Assembly: GCA_018292915.2 (NCBI GenBank)
Contig: JACVVK020000321.1
Coordinates: 52,501-116,500 of the forward strand
DNA: 64,000 nt
Direction: 5' to 3'
From: Batillaria attramentaria
Taxonomy: Eukaryota; Mollusca; Gastropoda; Batillariidae
Part shown: positions 55,152-64,000 of the stretch, piece by piece
How positions within the stretch are numbered: the first letter of the stretch is position 1
How the letters are laid out: each line of letters starts with the position of its first letter
Notes under the pieces: model-generated
The model's database searches: none
Told to the model about the DNA's origin: nothing
The model's input: only the letters and a program-made list of their open reading frames with translations
Position numbers and translations under genes: made by a program

Positions 55152-55909
55152 CGAATCTAAACACGCACGTCCTCTTTACAGCGGTCATTAATTTTCCCCA
55201 TTTTTTTTCACTCGCTCCCTTACATGCTGCGTGGGGGGTAGGTAATTAGTTTGCTGCTAGTAAGCTACCACTATTTAACTTGTCTTTGTTTTGCAAATTG
55301 TAAGAAGTAGAGTGATCTCAGCGGAAGGAAACCGTGCATCCCACATCAAATTCCATAAACTCTTCACTGTTTGAAATAGGTTACTTCAATTACTTTTTCT
55401 AATTAAACAGATCATTAACTGCCACGAGGGTAGGTTCCCAAGTAGCCTGATCTGACGGCCACTGTGTACACAGCGGTTTTTTTATATTATTATTTACCAA
55501 CTTTTAGAGGAGAGGCTTGGCACTTACGTGTTACTAGCCCACTCACAATGTCCCTCTGGCTGTGAGTGGTAACGAGGGAAATCTGTATTGTGATTGGGTT
55601 CAAATATTGACTATACACAACAACGATTACAAATGACGCCGCTGCAGCAGGTGTTGTGCACACACTTCAAGTTTCACTACTGGATATGTTATTGTTAGAC
55701 CACACACCCTGCGGTGGTCCAACGAAATGCGGACCAGATTTGCCTGTAGTGGCCCGCGGGTATCAAATTTTCCATTTTCCATATAGACGCCCATGAACTA
55801 GCTGATAGCTACTAGCAGCAAAATATAAACCTAACATGTAAGGGAGCGAGTGAAAAAAAAAACGGAGAAAGTTAATGGCCGCGGTAAAGAAGACGTGCGT
55901 GTTGGGATT
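55152..55909. mobile_element. Inverted-repeat element, about 0.76 kb
   Basis: Left arm 55152-55226 (CACGCACGTCCTCTTTAC, CACTCGCTCCCTTACATG) is the inverse of 55834-55909, with weaker similarity continuing inward (TTTGCTGCTAGTAAGCTA vs TAGCTACTAGCAGCAAA). The interior is non-coding. Likely a decayed MITE. Confidence 0.5.
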
Positions 55910-57187
55910 ATCTGAGTTTGGGTCGTTTAATTTCGAATCTGCGCGGCCAGTTAACGTCAGTGTATTGCATTCAGATTTCTCCATATCACCACTAGGAATA
56001 CTTCCAGCGTACACGCACACTCACAGCTGATCCAACTCGTCTGTGACGCCTATACGGCTAGAGGATCAGTTGTCGTAATTTTCTAGGACATGTAACTGCG
56101 TTGCACGACTTACATCTATTCAGTTCAGACTTGTTTGTGAGATTGCCCCTGCTTCAGTGCTAAAAGGTTCCTATGCATATGAGCCTTGCATTGTTGAAGG
56201 AAAGTGGCCGGGGCTTGGCTGGCCAAGCGGTGCTCTTCAAACAGCGTGGTGCCTGAACGCATGCGTCCCGGTGCCGCGGACTGACACAGTTTGCGGCGTG
56301 TCTCGCACTCTTATTATTACAAGCCAGGGCAAAGACGTACTCAGATATAAATGAGCGATATAAACAGCTAACTGGCAACTCACCCGAGTGCACCCAAGTG
56401 ATGACCTACTTCGTCAGCGTCTTAGGTTGTTATGAGAGGTGTGAGGACGTAACAGCCTAAGTGCGTTGAATGAAAGGGAAGGGGGGAGGGGGTGTTAATG
56501 CCACCTATTCACGCGTAAATCTGTTTGTCGAAAGAGGTTATGCCCCATTTCAGTTCACAGCTTAGCCCGAAAATCTGAGGAGGCCTACGTGTACGTCAGT
56601 GATGCGCACCAGCTGAGCACGTGAGACAAAGTTTTGGCCGGGCTGTATTTCAGTTGGGCATGACCTCCGTTTTGGCTTCTGATAATTAGAGAAATACGGG
56701 TTCTTTGAGCGTGGGGTGTTTTTTTCTGTATAAACACGACGATGGTCAGCCCAGTCACTGGCTTTGTTTCAACAGGCCTGTATAACTGCCGTGCAATGGC
56801 AAAATACAGTCAGTCCGTGACGTCATTTGATGGGAAAAGGGGTGATATCAAGATAAAGACGTAACGGTCTTTTTCACAAAACATGTGACGTCATGAGTAT
56901 ACTGTGTTTTGCCATTAGTATTATACGGCAGATACGTTGTACGCCTGCAAGTGCATTGACCATTGAGGCTTAAACACTGCCTGCCACTGAACTCGAAACT
57001 GGGGCGGTTTAGGAAAAGCGTACCATGACTGACTGAGCTGAGTACACTGTGTCACCGGGACTAAAAATATCTTTGCGCGTACAAAACAAGTTGCGGCCCC
57101 CTTTTTCTCCCACTCCAACAGCAAACACTGGTCGATCGTTAATTCAGGTCGCCCTTTCTGCACTAAGTACACTGCTTTCACTTATAT
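55910..57187. other. Intergenic, no gene supported
   Basis: Unique-looking sequence with no repeats longer than a few units; short frames show no homology or splice context. Confidence 0.5.
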
Positions 57188-57211
57188 GTGGCCTCGAGGC
57201 TACTCTTCTTC

Positions 57212-57349
57212 ATGTCTATCGTTGTCAGTGCTGCCTGCTGCTTGGCGGCCATGGGCTGCTACGTGTATTGTCATAAGAGAAAACGATCAGCCGGTTCACT
57301 GAAATTCTTGCTTCATAACGGTCACCGTAAGCAGAACCGTGCGAGGTCG
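57212..57349 (+). CDS. Candidate first coding exon of a single-pass membrane protein, unrecognised
   Basis: From ATG 57212 the frame reads a hydrophobic signal-anchor (MSIVVSAACCLAAMGCYVY) followed by a basic stretch (CHKRKRS) and about 20 polar residues. A GAG|GTCGGT or GTCG|GTATTG donor follows near 57349-57353. The organisation resembles the N-terminus of a type II or Golgi/ER-anchored protein, but I recognise no family and found no second exon downstream. The ATG context (TTCATGT) is weak. It could be chance. Confidence 0.3.
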
Positions 57350-57376
57350 GTATTGCTGTTGTTTTGTCTTTGTTTT

Positions 57377-57796
57377 TTTTAAAGATCTAAGCTCCCAACA
57401 AAAAGCTTTCCGAAGTGTGAAAAAAAAAAAACTCACAGAGTCGACCGTGCAAGCACAGTCAACTCTGTCACAGTTGCGGAGTTTTCAGCGTCCCTGAAAC
57501 CCCCATAAAAGCCAAGGGCAGCCTGATTTCACAGCTCAGTTTGCGTTTTGACACTGAGCGAGAAAGATCGTGCAGCACTCAACATCCGCTAGACACTGTA
57601 GCGATGTGTCTCGCTCACTGACCAAAAGCCAAATAATGTCACGGCAAACTCGTGCTCTGGTTTTATAAGGGTTCCCGAAGTGCTGAAAACTCTGCAACTG
57701 TGACAGAGTTGCCTGGATTATGCGCAGTCGAAGCAGTCGCAGTTTTAAAAAAGCAATGTTTGCAGCTTTTTGCTGACATTGCAGACCTTTAAGGTC
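57377..57796 (+). mobile_element. 0.42-kb element with internal inverted repeats, copy 2
   Basis: Begins AAAGATCTAAGCTCCC and ends GCAGACCTTTAAGGTC, the reverse of 52634-53044 across its whole length with scattered substitutions. One inverted arm has changed (GTTGCGGAG). Confidence 0.72.
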
Positions 57797-57855
57797 ATGG
57801 ATGAAGTTAAAGTCTCATTATGTTTGTCAAGCATACAACAACGCTGTACAATTCT

Positions 57856-58200
57856 GGGCCCGCATGTAAAACTCGAGTTTAATTTAACCCACGGCAACGG
57901 GCCTAACTCAGACTAGGACAAAAGACCCCCCCCCCCCCCCAAAAAAAAAAAAAAAAAAAAAAAACACACACACACAAATAAATAAAAAAATTAAAAAATT
58001 AAATATTAAAAAAGGAAGCGAAGAAAGGAAGAAAACAATCCTTCTTTAACGGCTTAGGCACCATGGTGGAATGGACCCGCTTCCTGATAAAAAAGAAAGA
58101 AAGAAAAATAAACAAAACATAAACAGAAAATGTATCCCTAGAGCTAGTTTAGTTCGAGGTTAGACTTTAACCCCTAACCTCGACTTTTACATGCGGGCCC
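57856..58200. mobile_element. MITE with GGGCCCGCATGTAAAA terminal inverted repeats, copy 1
   Basis: Starts GGGCCCGCATGTAAAACTCG and ends CGACTTTTACATGCGGGCCC. The interior has paired AGTTTAGTTCGAGGTTAGA-like arms, a C-run/A-run and A-rich sequence; it has no coding capacity. Confidence 0.75.
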
Positions 58201-58871
58201 AGAACGTTTCATCGAATGCACTTAATCCGTTTATCAAAATCAGTCACTGACTAGGTTCGCAACATAGCCATGTGAAACCATTGTGGTGACTCTGCGGGCC
58301 GGCGTGTAAGTCAGTAACAGCTTCTGTGTTTTAGCGATCTTCACAGCAGACGTCACAAATATACAGGCTACGTAACACAGATGCAAATCTGGAGGAAAAC
58401 GCTATATATTACTCTTACACATAACGTTGCAGATGACACCCTAGAAATGCTTTAAAATTCACACACACACACACACACACACACAAAATTCACAAAAATC
58501 AGGCAGCCATAGACTCACGTGTAGAGTAAATTTAAACAAATTTCAATGTTCCGTTTTTTTGGCAATGTTGGCAGCGACCACATACCCCCTCATTCCACGG
58601 TCGTCTGCTGGCTCCTGTGCCAGCCGCGCATGAATACAAATAGCCCACAAGCCAGCCTCATTTTCCCCTAATTTTACTATTACCTGGCATGAAACTTGTT
58701 CACAAAGCAAACAAAAAGCACCAGATTGCCTTTTTTTTTTTTTTTTTTACTCTGGACACAAATTTTAAAAGGGGCAAAGATTTTCTACTATATTTAGCCG
58801 AGTTGCTACTACGAAGCTAATACCGTCACGTAGCCAAAGCCGCCGGGTCAGTGAACCATCTGTACTGTCCC

Positions 58872-59478
58872 ACTCAGACGCAACTCTGTACCATCGAGTT
58901 TCACTACGCTTACCCTCTGCACTGACCCGAGACCGGCTAGCCGAGACCTGCGCCGAGACAAGTCAGTGATATCTAAGAAGGAAAAAACAACAATACTCGG
59001 TGACAAGGAAAGTGGACAGTTCTGCACAACTTTGTGGTCAACGTGGTGTTTATTTCACAGCGTGCACAGAAGCGGTGAGTTCAGTTGTCTCCCTTGCCGC
59101 AACAGGCACCCATTGTACGTGGCAGAGCACAAAGTTGCCACGAAAAATGCATGCATGCTGCAGTTCTGTGTATGCACGGGGGGCAACTCACGCAGGCAAT
59201 AACCACAGAAACAGGCTGAAAATGTACTGTGCTGGACTGCTGGTGAATGCGACAGAACTCACCGCGTATGTGCACGCTGTGAAATACAACGTTGACCACA
59301 AAGTTGTTCAGAAGTGTCCACTTTCCTTGTCACCGAGTATGAATTCTTTGGGTTGTTTTTTCCTTCTTAGGTATCACTTGTCTCGGCGCAGGTCAGTCTC
59401 GGCTAGCCGATTTCGAATCAGTGCAGAGGGTAAGCGTAGTGAAACCCGATGGTACAGAGTTGACTCAGACGCAACTCT
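58872..59478. mobile_element. Long-TIR (about 200 bp) MITE, Mutator-like
   Basis: Left arm 58881-59081 and right arm 59256-59462 are inverted copies (GTACCATCG..TTTCACTACGCTTACC, CGGCTAGCCGAGAC, ACTCGGTGACAAGGAAAGTG, ATTTCACAGCGTGCACA) around a 174-bp spacer. ACTCAGACG occurs directly before the left arm (58872) and directly after the right arm (59463), a candidate 9-bp target duplication; the match continues with CAACTCT. Long TIRs plus a 9-bp duplication are the Mutator-superfamily signature. No transposase is present. Confidence 0.65.
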
Positions 59479-60067
59479 CAAAACAGTCGTTGGCACTTGC
59501 AGTGACTGATGGAGGCATAGCGGCTGCCACTAGAAGCACTGGACTGGAGCTAAAGTTTCGACCCGTTAACCATGAATAACCGTGTGCAGTGAGGCAGCAA
59601 GGACGTAACCCCGCTCAGTGGATGTGGGTCGAAGTCAAAATTATGTAGGCCACTCGTCCTTGACCTGAAAGTGACGCGTAGTCAGTAAGACTAGGTATAG
59701 GTTGCATAAATGTGTACTTGCGTGGCAGGTCAGTATGATGTGCTGTCGTCAGGCACTGATTGCAGAAACGGGCTCGTGTGCAGACAGAAAGTATTCACTG
59801 AGTTCTATCCGGTGCTGCAAAAATTCTCTTCATATCTGAATATCATGTCATTGGCTGGTTGTTTCGATGACCCGAGTGTGCGAGCACCAAAATGTAGACC
59901 CCCCCCCCTTCCCCCTTCACCCTGTTTACCTCACATCAGGGGCACAAGTTTCAGTCACGCCGCAGGTCAAAGGACACAACTGCACGAGGCCTCAAAATGC
60001 CTGCATATTCCCTATTAGCCTCAGGCATCACTGATAGTCACCCCTAAAAATGCTTCAATCTACAAGG

Positions 60068-60225
60068 TTGGGTGGGTGGGTGTTTGGGGGTTTAGCGCCC
60101 TTTTCCACCACATAGGGTGATATGAAAGAAAAGCCAGCACAAATATTTGGCCCCAGCCGGGATCGAACTCACGACCCGAGCATTAGAAGTCCAACGCTCT
60201 ACCATTCGACCACCCCGGCTGCCCG
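60068..60225 (-). mobile_element. tRNA-derived SINE (family 1)
   Basis: Full copy with an internal deletion (GGTGATATGAAAGAAAAGCC lacks the GACGGGGCAACGATG segment). Confidence 0.86.
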
Positions 60226-61075
60226 CTTCAATCTACAAACAAAAATTATAATGCACAGACCGTTCAAGGGCACGCACCTGACAGGAGTTTGAAAAAGATT
60301 GAATGCCTCCTTTCCGCTCAGGCCTCACTGGAGTAATGCTAGTCTACTTCTGTTTAGGCCAGAGAGCCAGTTCACAGAAATCCGCTTGCGTCACTTGTGC
60401 TCGAACTCTGCGCAAAAAAATCCCAGCTTCACTGGCAGCTTGCCGGCTCTTGTTGCGGCCGCCTGGCATGCACCTTGACCTACATAACACAATAATCACG
60501 AAAATTACACTTTTTCAGGACAACAAAAATCATGACAAGCTAGCACACTCACCAAACAGGGATCTCCAAGTACAAACCGAACATGACCCAACGGTCAAAT
60601 TGTGTCCTTTACGTCTGCAGGAATGACCCGGCGGTGACACTTCTGTCGGGGTTTGGGGGACACTGAAAACGGTGTGATGATGCACATCAATATTGTCTGC
60701 TCCACTGAACCCTCACACACATACACGCGTTAATTTTCTCTGTATTTTCAGTTTCTTCATTTCCTTAGTGTTTGTATGTTTGTTAATATTCAAGTGTTTG
60801 CAAAGACGGAATGCCGTGCTTGGTAAATCTGCCGTGCTTGGTAAATACTGTTCCTTTGCCACGGTGAGCGCAGTGTTAACATGTATGTTAGAATTATTCC
60901 ATAGGTGGCTGTAATATGTTTGTTTGCTTTTTACCAATGCCCGTATAGAGTGTCGGAAAATAAATTTGACTTTGACTTTGCACTGTGCACAAAGGGGGAG
61001 GGGCCGGGGGAGGGGAGGATGGACAATTATTTGGTTCCAACTGGGAACCGTACATATATATTTTCTTCTGCTCTG

Positions 61076-61317
61076 TATACTCTCGGACTCTGCGGCATAC
61101 TCTCGGACTCTGCGGCATACTCTCGGACTCTGCGGTATACTCCCAGACTCTGCGGTATACTCCCAGACTCTGCGGTATACTCCCGGACTCTGCGCTATAC
61201 TCCCGGACTCTGCGGTATACTCTCGGACTCTGCGGTATACTCTCGGACTCTGCGGTATACTCTCGGACTCTACGGTATACTCTCGGACTCTACGGTATAC
61301 TCTCGGACTCTGCCCCG
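61076..61317 (+). repeat. 20-bp minisatellite, 12 units
   Basis: TACTCTCGGACTCTGCGGTA with C/T and G/A variants. Confidence 0.92.
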
Positions 61318-61517
61318 TCTGTACACTTTAGATAAGCCCATGCGTGCGGCGAGTACGGAGGTGCGGCGAAGTGAATAGTACAACTGTACTGTGGCAGTTT
61401 GTTTGGAATTATAAATGAGGTCAGGGGGGTCAGCATTCCAGGTGACCTCAGTGACCACATGACCGAGTCATTTGCAATGGCGGTTCTTTCCTTGAGTTTT
61501 ATGCCAGAAGGAATCCA

Positions 61518-61795
61518 GGGCCCGTATGTAAAACTCGAGACTAATTTAACCCACGGCTACGGGCCTAACCCAGACTATAGGACAAAAGAAACCCCAAAAC
61601 AAAATGAAATTTAAAAAAAAAGGAAGCGAAGAAAGAAAGACAAAAATCCTTCAATAACGGCATAGGCACCTTGCTGGAATGGACCCGCTTCCTGATTAAA
61701 AAAAAAAAAACAAAAAAAAAACAGAAAATTTAACTCTAGAGATAGTTTAGTTCGAGGTTAGATTCTAACTAACCTCGACTTTTACATGCGGGCCC
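61518..61795. mobile_element. MITE with GGGCCCGCATGTAAAA terminal inverted repeats, copy 2
   Basis: Same ends (GGGCCCGTATGTAAAACTCG ... CTTTTACATGCGGGCCC) and the same internal GGAATGGACCCGCTTCCTGA segment as 57856-58200. Confidence 0.75.
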
Positions 61796-62048
61796 TTGTG
61801 AACGTTCCGAAAGTTCCTGTCTTCCCCGAAGGTCTACCTTACTTGAGTTGATCCTTGGCTGACGTCACGTTTCCGACACAAGAATTAGTATTAATTACGA
61901 CAGCACATCAGTGGATGATTCTATGTATGTATTCACGTACAGTGGAAGAGTATGTTATCTAATCACGGCTGCTCGGCTTCTGACAAGTACAATGAGAAAC
62001 TTTAAAAAATCGAAGTTTTTTTTAAGTTTTTTTTTTTTTTTTTTTTAA

Positions 62049-62243
62049 TTGGGTTGGAGTCTCGGGGTGGCAATGGACTGTCGAGATCACACTCTTATCC
62101 GTGTCTGTAGTTCGAATCCAGTTCAGTCATTGACAGGATCAGCCGGCCTTTGTGTCTGTTGTTTCTTTGTTTTTTTTTTATTTGTTTGATTTTTTTTATT
62201 TGTTTTTGTTGTTGTTTTGTTGTTGTTTATTGTTGTTTTTCTC

Positions 62244-62315
<72 letters not shown>

Positions 62316-62573
62316 GTTTGTTTGTTTGTTTTGCCGCGGCTGCTCCCGCCGGCCTTGGCCGGAAACCACCTCCCGTGGTGGACAAAAGACTCGTCCGTCG
62401 TTACCCCCCAAAACATCTACCCATCAACCCGGCCTCTGTCACGGAAAATGCAATCCGTCCCGGCTCAGTGTGGCCCTATTCAGTTCTCGTTGCCGCGTCT
62501 TTGGTAGTTATCACCCATATAATCATTACATGTGTTGGAAAAGGGCTATAAACTCCCAAACACCCACCCATCC
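62049..62573 (+). mobile_element. Diverged SINE (family 1-like), split by simple repeats
   Basis: A tRNA-like head with GTTCGAATCC near 62110 and, after a T/G-rich and (GT)n block, a matching body/tail GTCTTTGGTAGTTATCACCC and TGGAAAAGGGCTATAAACTCCC. The two parts may belong to one expanded copy. Confidence 0.45.
62246..62310. repeat. (GT)n microsatellite
   Basis: About 32 GT units in a T/G-rich region. Confidence 0.9.
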
Positions 62574-62762
62574 CGTGCAAATGCATCCTCCTCTGATGCC
62601 GGGACCGTTTTCAGAGCGTGTGCATGCACCTACCTGACGGAAAATGACGCGGAATTCCTATAGTCTGTTTCACCAACTGTGCGCTCCGCACTGCGCGTGT
62701 CCCGTACAAGCAGACTCGCCGATTCAAGCGGGGGGGTTCCCGTGTACTGGGCGAATGATGCG

Positions 62763-62772
62763 TATATATATA
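62763..62772 (+). promoter_or_regulatory. Candidate TATA box
   Basis: TATATATAAT followed about 25-35 bp later by a GC-richer segment. It sits about 250 bp upstream of a strong splice donor (AGAAG|GTAAGT at 63025), giving a plausible non-coding first exon of about 230 nt. Confidence 0.4.
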
Positions 62773-62794
62773 ATAGAGCGCTCCCGTGCTGTAA

Positions 62795-63025
62795 CTACAT
62801 ACCTCTAGCTGACGGCTGACCAGGCAAGTTCCGAGCCGATTACTCAGTTTGCAAACTAGTATAGTGCGGTGGACAGTGTACTTTCCCCAACCTGCGGACA
62901 GCATAACGTTGTGTGTATCTCGGTTTATGTAAGCGCGGCTGTCGGCCCAAGTCAGTAGTATAGTCTACACAGGCTGGACACAGACGGAGTTTTAGTTTTC
63001 GAAGAAAGCAGTACGATTTCAGAAG
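62795..63025 (+). other. Candidate non-coding first exon of a gene extending past the window
   Basis: Ends at a consensus donor AGAAG|GTAAGT and has no long frame. The start is only estimated from the TATA position. No downstream exon is visible before 64000. Confidence 0.35.
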
Positions 63026-63029
63026 GTAA

Positions 63030-63688
63030 GTGCAATTTGAAGTTTGTTGTTGCTAGTTATTGTTTTAAATACTGACTTTAGTAACGATTTACTGATTGAT
63101 TTCTCAGCGGTAAAGCAGTTTGCACACTTTGTGAGGTGGACATTCAATCATAGTCATAGTGTATACACTGTCCGTGTTACGGTTTATGGAAAGGCTTTCC
63201 TAAGTCAGTCCGGCTAAGGTGCGTAGCGCGGGATTTCAGTTTTCAACGAAAGCAGTGTTGTTTCCGTAGACAAGCACAATCACCACGCAGTCACTGACAA
63301 GTTTTCATTAAGTTCGTTGTTGTTGTTGTAGGTGGTGGTGGTGGTAGTGTTGTGTTTGCTGTCGTTGTTTTCTTTGTTGATTTGAAGGGTTTTAACGCTA
63401 CTTTGTTGAGTTGTTGATTTGTGAAGCAGTTTAGTTTGCGCACCGGGTTTGATTCAGTTTTTGAAAAATTCACGAGGAAATGCTGGAGCATAGTTCTCAT
63501 GGTTGCCGGGCGAGTCCCCCGTGGTGCAGCTTTTGACTCACTTGTTTACTTCGCGCGATACTCACTGCTGAACTGAATCCCGTGCTTAGCTGAATGCCGT
63601 TCAGTCGTGGTCACGGGGATGTCCACGTGCGCGCGACTCAAACAAATACACACCCCCACACACTGACTTGCACTGACGCACGCACGCG

Positions 63689-63749
<61 letters not shown>

Positions 63750-63780
63750 ACGCCCGCACGCCCGCACGCACGCGCGCGCG

Positions 63781-63820
<40 letters not shown>

Positions 63821-64000
63821 GTCCGTGCACTAGGAGAGCCGCATTACCAAGAGCGGGTCGCAGGTCATGGCGGCTTGGAATGAGTTAAAATCTAATCGTA
63901 CCCTCTAATCAAATAATAAAGTGTAAAAAAAAAAGCGCATACAACATTGCTACCTGCTGGACAACACGCATAATAAAAACTGTACAAATACGTACATACA
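63030..64000. other. Right edge of window
   Basis: Contains a diverged duplicate of the first-exon region (63175-63290), GT-rich sequence at 63315-63365 and the compound microsatellite. No coding exon seen. Confidence 0.5.
63677..63820. repeat. Compound (CG)(CA)(CG)(CA) microsatellite
   Basis: Two (CA)n blocks, each preceded by GCGCGC, separated by CGCCCGCACGCCCGCACG. Confidence 0.9.

Noticed and set aside
59000..59509. 169-codon plus-strand frame
   Set aside because: Lies entirely in the inverted-repeat MITE; the frame crosses both arms and the spacer.

Overview
The window is eukaryotic nuclear DNA. It has intron-split genes with GT-AG boundaries, no operon structure, many long (CA)n/(GT)n runs, several tRNA-derived SINE families and short inverted-repeat elements. 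The two recognisable proteins are animal proteins. The repeat types (a tRNA-headed SINE in about a dozen copies, (ATT)n- and (ACTC)n-tailed elements) suggest a lophotrochozoan, most likely a marine gastropod mollusc. The species-level guess is inference only.

Two complete host genes were rebuilt exon by exon with reading frame conserved across every junction. On the minus strand (4357-16473, 11 coding exons, 842 codons) lies H6PD, the endoplasmic-reticulum bifunctional hexose-6-phosphate dehydrogenase / 6-phosphogluconolactonase that makes NADPH in the ER lumen. Head to head with it on the plus strand (17408-26061, 7 coding exons, 318 codons) is a phospholipid phosphatase of the PAP2/LPP family. 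Their start codons are about 0.95 kb apart, so they probably share a promoter region.

From 26.1 to 31.7 kb there is the PLPP 3' UTR followed by repeats: a nested insertion, a miRNA-like hairpin and three minisatellites. From 31.7 to 36.1 kb, well-formed splice sites outline a probable small gene with non-coding 5' exons and a 102-residue Arg/Glu-rich protein that I do not recognise. About 115 bp past its stop codon begins a roughly 3.6-kb DNA transposon (36159-39783). It carries a frameshifted transposase-like pseudogene and symmetric terminal and subterminal copies of CAGTCGTGTTACC. A SINE has inserted into its coding region, leaving a 12-bp target duplication.

From 40 to 64 kb I find no complete gene. 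This part holds SINEs of at least three families, a MITE with a 5-bp target duplication (49.75-50.18 kb), an inverted pair of approximately 0.42-kb elements (52.6 and 57.4 kb), GGGCCCGCATG-ended MITEs, a long-TIR (about 200 bp) Mutator-like MITE (58.9-59.5 kb), truncated LINE ends and microsatellites. Weak signs of further genes are a possible membrane-anchor exon at 57.2 kb and a TATA-box promoter with first exon at 62.8-63.0 kb whose body would lie beyond the window.
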